Assembly: GCF_001015055.1 (NCBI RefSeq)
Contig: NZ_BBWZ01000020.1
Span: forward strand, 1-64,000
Source: Aneurinibacillus tyrosinisolvens
GTDB lineage: Bacteria > Bacillota > Bacilli > Aneurinibacillales > Aneurinibacillaceae
Length of the DNA: 64,000 nucleotides
Direction of reading: 5' to 3'
In this document: positions 45,004 through 54,255 of the stretch, piece after piece
How the letters are laid out: every line of letters starts with the position of its first letter
How positions within the stretch are numbered: position 1 is the stretch's first letter
Position numbers and translations under genes: made by a program
The notes under the pieces: generated by a model
The model's database searches: none
What the model saw: only the letters and a program-made list of their open reading frames with translations
Told to the model about the DNA's origin: nothing

Positions 45004-45341
45004 AATAAGTGTATCCTCCTAAAGAAAATATAGTTGATTAATAAATTAGTCAATGTTGAATATCATAACAATTTTCATAATAGCAAGCAAGAGAAAACAT
45101 GAAATTTTTTCTTGAAAAACATGTAAATTATATAGTAAACGCTTACTTTTCATCTTTTTGGAAACCATTTCCGGAATATGTATATAAGACTTTAATTATT
45201 GAACATTCAAGTATTCGGCGCACACTTTTTTCTTTAATAGCAGAGAAACAGAAATTCTCCCAGAATAATGCGAATTTTATATTGTACATCTCTCTTAGAT
45301 CAAGTTAGGATAGTAGTATAACGATCATAGGAGGTTTGCAT
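45004..45341. other. Divergent regulatory region between the symporter operon and the bicupin gene
   Basis: This 338-base AT-rich region holds the cre-like palindrome at 45132-45147. A possible plus-strand promoter sits just before the bicupin gene (TTAGAT, 16 bases, TATAAC at about 45316). The largest frame (ATG 45099) lacks a ribosome-binding site and does not look coding. Confidence 0.45.
45132..45147. promoter_or_regulatory. cre-like site (candidate CcpA operator)
   Basis: The palindrome AGTAAACGCTTACT matches the CcpA consensus at 14 of 16 positions. It is about 130 bases upstream of the SSS operon, which would make carbon catabolite control of the carrier plausible. Confidence 0.4.
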
Positions 45342-46310
45342 ATGTCTACAAATGCACAACCAGGGCAGCTATCTGTCGGAACTGTAAATGAAAATTGGAC
45401 CGGGGATGCCCGTTTTTACGAGTACGCTTCAGCAGCCGATCCGATTGGCAGCGGCATTATCAGCCCAATTCCCGCGAAAGAATTCGGTCCTGAATTATAT
45501 AACTCAGGTGAAACTCGTATTATAACGTTAGATCTTTCTGAAGAGCTGAGAACGGAATTTCCCGCAACAAGCCCGTCTCTTCTTGCTAATTTTATCCGTA
45601 TTAATGCGGGAGATTCTATCAACACACAGCCAAATGCAACAAGCGAATTGTATTACATTATTTCGGGTGCCGGCAGCACAGAGGTAAACGGAGAAACAAT
45701 TAGCTGGAAGAAAGGCGATTTCTTAACACTGCCATCCGGCTCCGTTAGCCGCCACACTGCAACAGAAGATACAACCATTTACTACATCCTGGATACTCCG
45801 CTTCTTGATTACCTGGGTGCGAAAGCAACAGAAGCGCGGTTTAAGCCGACGCTTTTCACAGCAGAACAGGCTCAGGCAAAACTAGATGAAGTAGCGAATG
45901 CGCCGGATGCTCATCTAAAGAACCGTATCTCCATTTTGTTAAATAACGAAAAATTCGATCAAACATTAACGATTACGCATGTGCTATGGGCCATGTTTGG
46001 GATTGTCCCTGTAGGGTCTAACCAGGCTCCCCACAGCCATAAGTCCGTGGCGCTTGATTTCGTTGCCTATGCTGCGCCGGGTACGTATACGCTCGTTGGA
46101 GATAAGGTAGACCCGGTTACGGCACAAATTATTGACCCGATTCGTATCGATTGGGTAACTGGGAAGGCCTTCGTTACTCCGCCGGGATTGTGGCATTCCC
46201 ACCACAATGAATCCGGAGAGGCTGCTTTCATTATTCCGATCCAGGATGCAGGCCTTCAAACATATCTCCGTACGCTGGATATTCAATTTACCCACTATAA
46301 TCAAGAATAG
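45342..46310 (+). CDS. Bicupin protein, dioxygenase-like
   Basis: The 322-residue soluble protein contains two cupin domains. The first is at about residues 85-150 (S-E-L-Y-Y-I-I-S-G-A-G, W-K-K-G-D-F-L-T-L-P-S-G, where the usual first H-x-H is replaced by polar residues). The second is at about 225-310, with H-S-H at 230 and W-H-S-H-H near 283 that could bind a metal. This asymmetric pattern recalls gentisate 1,2-dioxygenase-like and oxalate-type bicupins, so only the C-terminal cupin may be catalytic. ATG 45342 follows AGGAGG. It stands alone and has a terminator. Confidence 0.75.
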   Translation: MSTNAQPGQLSVGTVNENWTGDARFYEYASAADPIGSGIISPIPAKEFGPELYNSGETRIITLDLSEELRTEFPATSPSLLANFIRINAGDSINTQPNATSELYYIISGAGSTEVNGETISWKKGDFLTLPSGSVSRHTATEDTTIYYILDTPLLDYLGAKATEARFKPTLFTAEQAQAKLDEVANAPDAHLKNRISILLNNEKFDQTLTITHVLWAMFGIVPVGSNQAPHSHKSVALDFVAYAAPGTYTLVGDKVDPVTAQIIDPIRIDWVTGKAFVTPPGLWHSHHNESGEAAFIIPIQDAGLQTYLRTLDIQFTHYNQE

Positions 46311-46313
46311 AGA

Positions 46314-46335
46314 AACACCCTGTGGGGTGTTTTTT
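46314..46335 (+). terminator. Intrinsic terminator
   Basis: AACACCC/GGGTGTT with a four-base loop followed by seven T ends the bicupin gene. Confidence 0.85.
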
Positions 46336-46352
46336 TATGAGAAGGGATAAAA

Positions 46353-46589
46353 ATGAGAGTAGCGAAGTTTTGTGAGCGGAACCTTAAAGCAACAGAGGCT
46401 GACGAAGCGATACGCATTCTTCAGCGGGATTATCAAGGGGACGTAGAAGTCCGCGTCATCGATTGTTTTAGACGGTGCCTGGAATGCAGAGTGAAGCCAT
46501 TTTGCCGGATTCAATTGACGACGATTGAAGCGGCCGATGCAAAAACACTGGTCGAAAAAATAATACACACCGTGCGCGGAACACCGTAA
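46353..46589 (+). CDS. DUF1450 (YuzB-like) small cysteine-rich protein
   Basis: The 78-residue protein has a conserved C-E-R-N near the start and the cysteine cluster C-F-R-R-C-L-E-C, then P-F-C-R, in the middle. This is the DUF1450 pattern of YuzB-like proteins. It may bind a metal or an iron-sulphur centre. AGAAGGGATAAAA precedes the ATG. Confidence 0.8.
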   Translation: MRVAKFCERNLKATEADEAIRILQRDYQGDVEVRVIDCFRRCLECRVKPFCRIQLTTIEAADAKTLVEKIIHTVRGTP

Positions 46590-46630
46590 AAAAATCTTCT
46601 TTAAAAACAATTTGCATTTATTTAATTTAC

Positions 46631-46658
46631 AGCCACCTATAAAATGGGTGGCTTTTTC
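46631..46658 (+). terminator. Intrinsic terminator
   Basis: AGCCACC (46631-46637) pairs with GGTGGCT (46647-46653), followed by TTTTT. It ends the DUF1450 gene. Confidence 0.85.
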
Positions 46659-46712
46659 TATTTCTCACATATATATAATAGAACGCTACTGGAGAATAGG
46701 AGAGGATTTATT

Positions 46713-47636
46713 ATGGCCATCAAACCACCGATGCTGCGGCAGGGAGATACGATTGGAATCGTGACGCTGGGCAGTCCGCTCGCCAGAGAAATCATTGATG
46801 CGAGAATTGCAGTATTGCAGAACATGGGATTTAGGACGATCCTTGGTCAGTATGTATATGCTGCCAGTGGCTTTCTTGCGGGTACAGACCAGCAGAGAGC
46901 AGCCGACCTCATGAATATGTTTCAAAATCCCGCCGTAAAAATGGTTCTGCCTACGAGAGGAGGCGTAGGCGTAGCTGGAATTCTTCCTTATCTTGATTAC
47001 GGGGTGATTGCCAGAAATCCTAAGATCATAACAGGATATAGCGATATTACCATCCTATTAAATACGCTGTATTTTCAATCGGACCTTATCACGTTTCACA
47101 GTCTGCTGCTGATTGATTTCAAGCCGGAAACACCACCATATAACTTTAATCAATTTTTTGCCGCTACTTCTTCACTCGTTGCTCCCCGGGTCATTCAGAA
47201 TCCCCCTGGCATTCCACTGGTAAGCCGAATCAAAGGGAATGTCACAGGTCCGATTGTAGGAGGAAATCTTACTTCCCTTGTGGATGCCATGGGTACGCCT
47301 TATGAAATTGATACCACCGGAAAAATCCTCGTATTGGAAGAGACGCACGAACCGATTAACACGGTATATCGGTATATCAATCATTTGAAATTGGCGGGGA
47401 AATTTGATGACTGCCTGGGCATTGTGATGGGAGAGTGTACTCAGTGCGAGCCGGCATACGGAAAAACCTACAATGATCTTATTAATGACACAATCGTGCC
47501 CCTTGGCAAACCGCTGATGACCAATTTGGCAACGGGGCATGGTGTATTTAAAGCCGCCATTCCGATCGGATCCAGGGTAAATTTGAATACGATGAACAAC
47601 ACCTTAACTGTACTAGAAACGTCTGTGCGTCCATAG
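46713..47636 (+). CDS. S66 family LD-carboxypeptidase-like peptidase
   Basis: The 307-residue protein has the S66 layout: an N-terminal G-D-T-I-G-I-V-T-L-G-S-P, the nucleophile serine in G-Y-S-D-I-T-I-L-L near residue 110, a Glu in L-E-E-T-H-E near 209 and His in A-T-G-H-G-V-F near 278. LD-carboxypeptidases trim murein tetrapeptides; MccF-like members instead inactivate microcin-type peptides. ATG 46713 has AGGAGAGG upstream; an ATG at 46644 lies inside the preceding terminator region and is not the start. Confidence 0.88.
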   Translation: MAIKPPMLRQGDTIGIVTLGSPLAREIIDARIAVLQNMGFRTILGQYVYAASGFLAGTDQQRAADLMNMFQNPAVKMVLPTRGGVGVAGILPYLDYGVIARNPKIITGYSDITILLNTLYFQSDLITFHSLLLIDFKPETPPYNFNQFFAATSSLVAPRVIQNPPGIPLVSRIKGNVTGPIVGGNLTSLVDAMGTPYEIDTTGKILVLEETHEPINTVYRYINHLKLAGKFDDCLGIVMGECTQCEPAYGKTYNDLINDTIVPLGKPLMTNLATGHGVFKAAIPIGSRVNLNTMNNTLTVLETSVRP

Positions 47637-47697
47637 GATGAATTAAAATGATATACTTAAAAAAAAGAAGAGGTTTCCAATTTGAGGAGGGATACAT

Positions 47698-48147
47698 ATG
47701 TCTAAGCAATTTGAACTTACGCGCAAGTCGTTGATGCATTTCATAAAGGGGCTTGATGAGAGGACGGCAAATGTGCAGCCGCCGGGATTCAACAATACGA
47801 TCCGCTGGCATATCGGGCATGTACTTACCGCCGCTGAAGGATTTATGTTCGGATATCCGGACCGGCCATCCAATATTCCAGCCTCCTACAGCAAGATGTT
47901 CGGTAGGGGATCCAGGCCGTCAGACTGGAGCGGCGATATCCCGGCACTGGAGGAACTGATCGCTCACTTCCGGAGTCAAACCGGGCGCATTCAGGAGCTT
48001 TCGGAGGAGTTTTTTGCGAAAAAACTTCCTTTCGAATTTCCTTTCGGGAACATCCAAACGTTTGGAGAATTATTTGAGCTTATGCTGTACCATGAAGCGG
48101 AGCACCTCGGCCAAATGAAAGCGATGAAACGCTTTATTGAAGCGTAG
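47698..48147 (+). CDS. DinB family four-helix protein
   Basis: The 149-residue protein shows the DinB/YfiT metal-site histidines: H-I-G-H-V-L near residue 39 and Y-H-E-A-E-H-L-G-Q near 128. Many members are thiol-dependent enzymes (bacillithiol transferases) or DNA-damage-induced proteins of unknown role. GAGGAGGGATACAT precedes the ATG. It is ended by a terminator at 48175. Confidence 0.85.
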   Translation: MSKQFELTRKSLMHFIKGLDERTANVQPPGFNNTIRWHIGHVLTAAEGFMFGYPDRPSNIPASYSKMFGRGSRPSDWSGDIPALEELIAHFRSQTGRIQELSEEFFAKKLPFEFPFGNIQTFGELFELMLYHEAEHLGQMKAMKRFIEA

Positions 48148-48174
48148 ATGCGCAATTATAGTAAAGCCTTATCG

Positions 48175-48206
48175 AATGCCTGAGCCATCGCCAGGCATTT
48201 TCCTTT
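48175..48206 (+). terminator. Intrinsic terminator
   Basis: AATGCCTG (48175-48182) pairs with CAGGCATT (48192-48199), followed by TTCCTTTT. Confidence 0.75.
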
Positions 48207-48356
48207 TCTGTATGGAGCGGAGCGTACATTTGGTTACATGTGGAGTTATGGGGGAAAATAGACAATGCGGCAGCTGTAATGGTAACGAGAGATACAGCTC
48301 AACCTTCATAGTTAATTAAATGATGTCCAAAAACAATCAGAGAGGAAGCAACGATA

Positions 48357-49562
48357 ATGCAAACGAAAAAACCGGAACGCTATGCTAACATGATCCCGAT
48401 GGCTGAATTGGATACAAAAGAAAAGCGGCTTAATCCATTCCCTGTTTATGACCGGCTTCGCCAAACAACACCTGTTCGTTACGATGAAGGGCGCAGCAGC
48501 TGGGACGTATTTCGCTACGAGGATGTACATCGTATTTTGAAAGATCCGGCTACCTTCTCGTCAAAGCGCGCACTGGCAGTGAAAGAAAGAGAATCGATTC
48601 TAACGATGGACCCGCCGCGGCATACGCAGCTACGAGCTCTGGTGAACAAAGCGTTCACCCCAAAAATCGTTTCTGATCTAGCGCCGCACATTGCCTCTAT
48701 TACGAACGATCTGCTTGATACCGTGCAGGGCAGTGGCAAAATGGACACAGTACATAATCTTGCCGTCCCGCTGCCGGTTATCGTCATCGCCGAACTGCTT
48801 GGTGTTCCCCCGGAGGATCGCAAGCTGTTTAAAGAGTGGTCCGATATTCTCGTCAAAGGAGCAGATGTGAACACAGACGAGGCGTTTAATCGAGTCATAG
48901 CGGAGAAAGAGCAGGCGATGGAAGAGTTGAACGCCTACTTCACTAAAATCATCGAGCAGCGCCGCAGACAGCCGAGAGAGGACCTCATTTCCATGCTTTT
49001 GGCAGCTGAGATAGACGGGCAGAAACTGGACGATAAAGAGTTGCTCGGCTTTTCCATTTTGCTGCTGGCAGCAGGGAATGAAACAACGACGAATCTCATT
49101 ACAAACGCGGTTCGCCGCCTGACCGAAGACCAGGGGCTTCAGCAGCAGCTGCACGGGGATCTTGAGCTTGTGCCCGGCTTTATCGAGGAAGTGCTCCGTT
49201 TCTATCCGCCGATTCAAGCCATTGGCCGGGTTGCCGCCCAGGATGTGGAGGTTGGCGGTATGCAGATAAAAGCGGGAGAGCAGGTAGTCTCATGGGTGGC
49301 ATCCGCCAACCGTGATGAGGCGAAATTCACCGACCCTGGCACTTTCATCGTTGATCGCAAACCGAACGCCCACCTCTCGTTTGGCTTCGGGATTCATTTC
49401 TGCCTCGGAGCCCCGCTGGCTCGGCTGGAAGGCCAAATTGTCCTGCGCACCCTCTTAGAGCGGATGAAAGAGATACGATTTACTGCCGGATCTGAGCTGT
49501 CGTATATTCAAAGCCCCTTTGTTTACGGTGTGAAAGAGTTTCCTGTTACCTTTATATCTTAA
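48357..49562 (+). CDS. Cytochrome P450
   Basis: The 401-residue soluble P450 has the oxygen-activation motif A-G-N-E-T (residues 239-243), ExxR at E278-R281 and the heme motif F-G-F-G-I-H-F-C-L-G with Cys349. The size and motifs match bacterial class I P450s such as the CYP107/CYP109 groups. These hydroxylate fatty acids, terpenoids or macrolides using ferredoxin electrons. No ferredoxin or reductase gene is adjacent, so partners lie elsewhere. GAGAGGAAGCAACGATA precedes the ATG. Transcribed alone, with a terminator. Confidence 0.93.
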   Translation: MQTKKPERYANMIPMAELDTKEKRLNPFPVYDRLRQTTPVRYDEGRSSWDVFRYEDVHRILKDPATFSSKRALAVKERESILTMDPPRHTQLRALVNKAFTPKIVSDLAPHIASITNDLLDTVQGSGKMDTVHNLAVPLPVIVIAELLGVPPEDRKLFKEWSDILVKGADVNTDEAFNRVIAEKEQAMEELNAYFTKIIEQRRRQPREDLISMLLAAEIDGQKLDDKELLGFSILLLAAGNETTTNLITNAVRRLTEDQGLQQQLHGDLELVPGFIEEVLRFYPPIQAIGRVAAQDVEVGGMQIKAGEQVVSWVASANRDEAKFTDPGTFIVDRKPNAHLSFGFGIHFCLGAPLARLEGQIVLRTLLERMKEIRFTAGSELSYIQSPFVYGVKEFPVTFIS

Positions 49563-49576
49563 ATAGGAATCACTGG

Positions 49577-49605
49577 CGAGGCTGTAAAACAGCCTCGTTT
49601 TGTTT
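49577..49605 (+). terminator. Intrinsic terminator
   Basis: CGAGGCTG (49577-49584) pairs with CAGCCTCG (49590-49597), followed by a T-rich tail. It ends the P450 gene. Confidence 0.85.
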
Positions 49606-49721
49606 GCGGGAGGAGTTGGATGCCGTGAGTGTAACACAATTGTCATCGTCGGTTAACTCGGGTAGAATCAAGAATAGATAGTGTATCGGAACCGTAAGGA
49701 ACACATATGCAGGAGGGATAA

Positions 49722-50525
49722 ATGAAGCAGCTCCGAGTTTACCTTGAGTTTTCCCGGAAGGCCTTTCAGCGTTCAGCGGCTTATCGGTTTGATGCCTGGA
49801 CGCGTTTGTTTTCCAATATCATTTTTTTATTTATGTGGGGTTTTATCTGGTACGGACTGTATAGTGGCAAAGGGTCTGTTGCCGGTGTTTCGTTTGAATC
49901 AATGTTAAGCTATATCGTGATTAGCCAGATGCTGCAGGGGATTCATGGAGCCGGCACGCCGTTGTGGGAAATCCAGGAGCGGGTGCGGACCGGCGATATT
50001 GCCATGGAACTCATGCGCCCGTATGATTACCCGACAAGAACCCTGTTTTCTGATTTCGGCAACATTGCTTTTCATTTTCTGACGGCGGTTCTGCCGTTGT
50101 ATGTCGCTTTGTTTTGGATTTTTGATCTTCATATGCCTTCTTCTGCAGCTCAATGGGCACTCTTCCTGTTTTCCGCGATTATTGGCTATTTAATTCGATA
50201 CAGCATTGAGCTGACTTTTGGTTTATTTACCTTCTGGTTAATTGAAACGGGTGGGATAGAAGATGTTTTTTATTTTTCCATTTCCTTATTTTCCGGAGCC
50301 TTTATTCCTTTGTGGTTTTTTCCGGATTGGCTGGGGAGTGTGGCTCGATTTTTACCGTTTCAAGGGATTTTCTTCATACCGAATTCCATTTTTACCGGGG
50401 AACTGCAGGGGCAGGCTTTGACGGAAGCTCTTGTTATCCAATTCGTATGGCTTGCGATTTCCTTCGCCATTCTCCGCTGGGTGTGGGCGCGGGCGTCCTT
50501 AAAGATTGTTGTACAGGGAGGGTGA
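49722..50525 (+). CDS. ABC-2 family exporter permease (first subunit)
   Basis: The 267-residue protein has six membrane helices and features of the PF06182 ABC-2 family (Y-R-F-D-A-W-T-R-L near residue 22, an L-M-R-P-Y-D-Y segment near 97, S-G-A-F-I-P-L-W-F-F near 192). It pairs with the next gene to form a heteromeric membrane channel driven by the ATPase at 51372. GAGGGATAA precedes the ATG. The gene ends 6 bases before the next one. Confidence 0.85.
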   Translation: MKQLRVYLEFSRKAFQRSAAYRFDAWTRLFSNIIFLFMWGFIWYGLYSGKGSVAGVSFESMLSYIVISQMLQGIHGAGTPLWEIQERVRTGDIAMELMRPYDYPTRTLFSDFGNIAFHFLTAVLPLYVALFWIFDLHMPSSAAQWALFLFSAIIGYLIRYSIELTFGLFTFWLIETGGIEDVFYFSISLFSGAFIPLWFFPDWLGSVARFLPFQGIFFIPNSIFTGELQGQALTEALVIQFVWLAISFAILRWVWARASLKIVVQGG

Positions 50526-50531
50526 GAGAGG

Positions 50532-51344
50532 ATGATTCAATCCTGGCTGAAAGGATCCCGCCTTTATTTTCGCATGGTTGGAGCGAGCATACGGGCCCAG
50601 ATGCAGTACCGCTATGCTTTTTTTATGAACATCCTGGGCTGGGCAATGAGCTATGCGGGCACGGCCGTCACCATGTGGGTCATGCTCTCCTCGTTTCACT
50701 CCCTGGAAGGCTGGACGCTGTGGGAATTAATTTTCCTCTTTGCCTTATCTGTTCTATCCTGGGGTGTATGCGTGCTTTTTTTCTTTCATTTTCGCAGCAT
50801 GGATCAATATGTACTAAATGGAACGTTTGACCGTTTTTTAGTTCGGCCCATCCATCCTTTTTTTCACTTTATGGCGATGAAGTTTGACGTGGGAGCTTTC
50901 GGCCAGCTTCTGTTCAGTATCGCAGCCGTCGCTCTCGCTTACGTTCAGCTTCACCTGGATTGGCCGCTATGGAAATGGGCTGTTTTTCTTGGCGCTGTTG
51001 CTGGAGGAACGTTTATCCAGGGCGGAATTATGGTGCTCATTTCTGCTTTCGCCTTCTGGACAACACGATCGGAGCGGTTTTATTGGGTTGTCGTGTTCCC
51101 GGCAAAAAGCATGATGAACTATCCCTTGACTCTCTATCCTCGGCTTTTGCAGTGGATCGTCATCTTTGTCCTGCCGTTTGCTTTTGTGAATTACCTGCCG
51201 GCGCTGCTTTTGCTGAATAAGAATCATTCGGCCTATTCACCCTATTGGGGTTCCCTGAGCTTCCCGGTCGGCCTCCTTTTTTTTGGGATTTGCTACATGG
51301 TATGGATGAGGGGACTGAATCGTTATAAAAGTACCGGATCGTAA
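50532..51344 (+). CDS. ABC-2 family exporter permease (second subunit)
   Basis: The 270-residue protein has six membrane helices and the same family pattern as its neighbour (Q-Y-R-Y-A-F-F-M-N near residue 24, F-L-V-R-P-I-H-P-F near 97). GGTGAGAGAGG precedes ATG 50532. Together with 49722 and 51372 it forms an exporter of unknown substrate; similar three-gene sets have been linked to polysaccharide, lipid or daunorubicin-type export. Confidence 0.85.
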   Translation: MIQSWLKGSRLYFRMVGASIRAQMQYRYAFFMNILGWAMSYAGTAVTMWVMLSSFHSLEGWTLWELIFLFALSVLSWGVCVLFFFHFRSMDQYVLNGTFDRFLVRPIHPFFHFMAMKFDVGAFGQLLFSIAAVALAYVQLHLDWPLWKWAVFLGAVAGGTFIQGGIMVLISAFAFWTTRSERFYWVVVFPAKSMMNYPLTLYPRLLQWIVIFVLPFAFVNYLPALLLLNKNHSAYSPYWGSLSFPVGLLFFGICYMVWMRGLNRYKSTGS

Positions 51345-51371
51345 CATAGAGAAAGGAGGGAGAAAGAGCCA

Positions 51372-52349
51372 GTGAACGCAATCGAAGTGAAGCATCTATC
51401 GAAGGAGTATTTTATCGCCAAACGGCAAGAGGGCATGTGGGGGGCAGTACGCAGCCTTTTTCACCGAGAATACATAAAGAAGACGGCGGTGGAGGACGTA
51501 TCTTTCTCCATAGAGGCGGGAGAAATGGTCGGGTACATTGGCCCGAATGGAGCGGGAAAATCAACCACAATTAAAATGCTGACCGGTATTCTCGTGCCGA
51601 CCTCCGGAGAAGTACGGGTAGGAGGGCTTATTCCTTATAAAGAAAGGCAAAAAAATGCCCGCCAGATTGGGGTTGTTTTTGGTCAGCGGTCGCAGCTGTG
51701 GTGGGATCTGCCCACCATTGAATCGTTTGAACTGCTCAAACAAATCTACTACATATCGGACGAACAATACCGTAAGAATATGGATACGTTTACGGAAATC
51801 CTCGCGTTGGACGAATTCTATCAAACACCGGTCAGGCAGCTGTCTTTAGGCCAGCGGATGCGCGCTGATATCGCCGCTTCCCTTCTGCATAATCCCTCGA
51901 TTTTATTTCTGGATGAGCCAACAATCGGGCTGGATGTCGTAGCCAAGGAGCGGATGCGGACGTTTATTCAGGAGATGAATAAGGAGCGGGGTCTCACGGT
52001 TATTCTGACGACACACGATATGGCGGACATTGAAAGGTTATGCAAGAGAATGATACTGATTGATAACGGACGGGTGATGTATGACGGGGGATTGGAGAAG
52101 ATTAAGGATCATTTTGGCACCTCTCGCATTCTCATCGTTGACCTGGAAAAGGATACGAGCCTGGACATTGAGGGTGTGGACCTAATCCGGGAGGAAGGGA
52201 TTCGCAAATGGCTTCGGTTTAATCGTGGTGAGTATACGGCAGCCCAGCTTATTCAACTCGTTTCCGAAAGGGCGGAAATCGTGGATCTTTCTCTGCAAGA
52301 ACCGGAAATCGACTCGATTATTCGCCAGATGTACGAGCAGGGCTTGTAG
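51372..52349 (+). CDS. ABC exporter ATPase
   Basis: The 325-residue ATPase has Walker A G-P-N-G-A-G-K-S-T near residue 58, a Q-loop with F-G-Q-R-S-Q-L-W-W, the signature L-S-L-G-Q-R-M-R near 157, Walker B L-F-L-D-E-P and the switch T-T-H-D-M. The G-Q-R-S-Q-L-W-W element and the C-terminal extension are typical of ATPases paired with PF06182 permeases. The GTG at 51372 follows AAAGGAGGGAGAAAG. It is the last gene of the operon, with a perfect terminator 8 bases after the stop. Confidence 0.92.
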   Translation: MNAIEVKHLSKEYFIAKRQEGMWGAVRSLFHREYIKKTAVEDVSFSIEAGEMVGYIGPNGAGKSTTIKMLTGILVPTSGEVRVGGLIPYKERQKNARQIGVVFGQRSQLWWDLPTIESFELLKQIYYISDEQYRKNMDTFTEILALDEFYQTPVRQLSLGQRMRADIAASLLHNPSILFLDEPTIGLDVVAKERMRTFIQEMNKERGLTVILTTHDMADIERLCKRMILIDNGRVMYDGGLEKIKDHFGTSRILIVDLEKDTSLDIEGVDLIREEGIRKWLRFNRGEYTAAQLIQLVSERAEIVDLSLQEPEIDSIIRQMYEQGL

Positions 52350-52356
52350 CATTGTT

Positions 52357-52388
52357 AAAAATACGGGTAGAAGCCCGTATTTTTATTA
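52357..52388 (+). terminator. Intrinsic terminator
   Basis: AAAATACGGG (52357-52366) pairs with CCCGTATTTT (52375-52384), ending the ABC operon. Confidence 0.88.
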
Positions 52389-52604
52389 TTCACTGGCTTG
52401 TGTAGCTTGAGCCCAATCCGCAAATAACCCGCTTCCATTACAGCCGGGGCAGTCATATAAATTTGTATACAAAAACTCATGCAGCAGTAGAGGATTAAAG
52501 CCTCTCCCATAGCAGTCAGGGCATATTCCCTGGGACTGCATCTCCGCTATCTTTTTTTCATATTTTGCTGCTTTCCAGTTTGATATCGCATTAAAAAATC
52601 CCAT
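52386..52604 (-). CDS. Small DnaJ-type zinc-finger-like protein
   Basis: The 72-residue protein carries two C-x-x-C-x-G-x-G motifs (C-P-D-C-Y-G-R-G near residue 29 and C-P-G-C-N-G-S-G near 52), like half of a DnaJ zinc-binding domain, after a charged helix. Similar small proteins are widespread in Bacillales and are often misnamed methionine aminopeptidase. I choose ATG 52604, which has GAGGTGA upstream; a GTG at 52613 lies inside that site. Confidence 0.75.
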   Translation of the reverse strand: MGFFNAISNWKAAKYEKKIAEMQSQGICPDCYGRGFNPLLLHEFLYTNLYDCPGCNGSGLFADWAQATQASE

Positions 52605-52764
52605 TCCGGTCACCTCAAATTGTGTTTTTCTTAGGTTGTGGAAAAAAGGAGGTTTTTATTCCTAGTTATAGTATATGTTTCGGAACAGAAATCGGAATAT
52701 TGTCATATAGCAATGGCAACAGTAAAAGTAGCGGTGAAAAACGGACGGGAAACGAGGTAGACGT

Positions 52765-53385
52765 ATGGAACAGAAAGAGTGCGACTTTTCCCCCATGAAG
52801 GCGGAATTAAAAGAGCATTTACAGAAGCTGATTGCCGACATGCAGCAAAGTTTGGAGCGGCTGGATAACGAAAGTCAATGCCTACTTGGCAGATTCGAAC
52901 AAATAAGGAGAGAGTTTGCCTACATTGAATCAACAGCTGCTTCTTATTATCTAAATTGTTATTTGTCATCATTTACAGATAAATACCTGGACATCTCGAT
53001 TGGTGTTCAGCACTTATCCCAGCGCCGGCACGGTGCGTTGATCGTTATCCAGAGAAATGATGGGCTTGATTCCTTAATTACCCCGGGAATTCCTGTAGGA
53101 GCGATGCTTACCTACTCTTTGATGGAGTCTATCTTCTTTCCGGGAAGCCCCATGCACGACGGTGCCGTGTTGATCCGTGCTAATCAGATCGTTTCAGCTG
53201 CAAATGTGCTCCCGCTTGCAAGTGTTTTTGTCGGCGAGGAAAAACTGGGAACGCGCCACCGTGCTGCCCTGGGCTTGACCGAACGAAGCGATGCACTGGT
53301 CATTGTCGTTTCTGAGGAGACGGGAAAAGCATCTTTTGCTTTAAACGGGAAATTATATCCGCTCAGCACCGGAGGAACGATGTAG
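52765..53385 (+). CDS. cdaS: Sporulation-type diadenylate cyclase (CdaS-like)
   Basis: The 206-residue protein has an N-terminal two-helix autoinhibitory region (residues about 10-60) and a DisA_N diadenylate cyclase domain. The catalytic motifs are D-G-A (132-134, in M-H-D-G-A-V-L-I) and R-H-R (164-166, in G-T-R-H-R-A-A). Two ATP are condensed to c-di-AMP. Its length and lack of membrane helices match CdaS of B. subtilis, which acts during sporulation and germination, and distinguish it from CdaA and DisA. It is a single gene. Confidence 0.9.
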   Translation: MEQKECDFSPMKAELKEHLQKLIADMQQSLERLDNESQCLLGRFEQIRREFAYIESTAASYYLNCYLSSFTDKYLDISIGVQHLSQRRHGALIVIQRNDGLDSLITPGIPVGAMLTYSLMESIFFPGSPMHDGAVLIRANQIVSAANVLPLASVFVGEEKLGTRHRAALGLTERSDALVIVVSEETGKASFALNGKLYPLSTGGTM

Positions 53386-53511
53386 TTCCTCTGTTTTAGC
53401 TACAATTATTCCGTTGCTTTCGTTATAATAGTCTTATAATTTTGTAATGAAGAAGTTAATAGTTAATTCATACACAAAAGTACAGGCTATGTATCGAAGC
53501 AGGGGGAAACC

Positions 53512-54255
53512 ATGGCGAGCATGAATGAAAACAAGAAAAGAAAGCACCAACAGCAAGTAAAAGCGAGCGAGACAAAAAAAATACAGCGGCTTATGGGATG
53601 GACTCTAGCAATCATCGCCGTTGTTTGCCTTGCATTTATAGCATTTAATGCTGCTTCCGGCCCCGACACAGGCAAGATGGTTGACACAAAAGAATTTCAC
53701 TATGACAAACAGCCTGCATTAGGAGCGCAAAGCGCACCCGTGAAAATGGTAGAATTTGCTGATTTCAAATGTCCCGCTTGCAGGCAATTTGAACAAGTAA
53801 TCATACCACAGTTAAAGAAGGATTTTGTAGATAACGGGACGGTCCAATTGTATTTTATTAACTATCCGATTATTAGCCCTGACGCTGATTCAAGGACAGC
53901 AGCCATGGCAGGGGAGGCTGTTTTTCACCAGAACCCGGCGGAATTTTGGAAGTTTTACGAGGCCGTTTACGCTCACCAGGGGGATGAACATGTCAACTGG
54001 GCTACAGCGGACTTCCTCGTTCAAGTTGCCAGGCAGTCTAATGTTGCCGTCGATTACGAAAAACTGAAAAAGGATATCGACAGCAATACGTTCGCCCAGG
54101 ATGTGAGAGATGACGAGGCGATCGTCGGCAAATTGGGCGTTGGCGGCACGCCAACGATCTATATCAACGGAATAGAAGTACCCGTAAACGACACATTCAA
54201 TTATGAGGCATTAAAAGAAGCAATCGTAAAGGCCAAGGGTGAAACCGCAAAATGA
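53512..54255 (+). CDS. bdbD: Thiol-disulfide oxidoreductase BdbD
   Basis: The 247-residue protein has a membrane anchor (residues about 30-48) and an extracytoplasmic DsbA-like thioredoxin domain. The active site is C-P-A-C in F-K-C-P-A-C-R-Q-F, and the cis-proline is in G-V-G-G-T-P-T-I. It oxidises cysteines in exported proteins and is reoxidised by the membrane partner BdbC, whose gene overlaps its end by four bases (ATGA). Two TATAAT elements at about 53424-53441 may form its promoter. Confidence 0.92.
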   Translation: MASMNENKKRKHQQQVKASETKKIQRLMGWTLAIIAVVCLAFIAFNAASGPDTGKMVDTKEFHYDKQPALGAQSAPVKMVEFADFKCPACRQFEQVIIPQLKKDFVDNGTVQLYFINYPIISPDADSRTAAMAGEAVFHQNPAEFWKFYEAVYAHQGDEHVNWATADFLVQVARQSNVAVDYEKLKKDIDSNTFAQDVRDDEAIVGKLGVGGTPTIYINGIEVPVNDTFNYEALKEAIVKAKGETAK

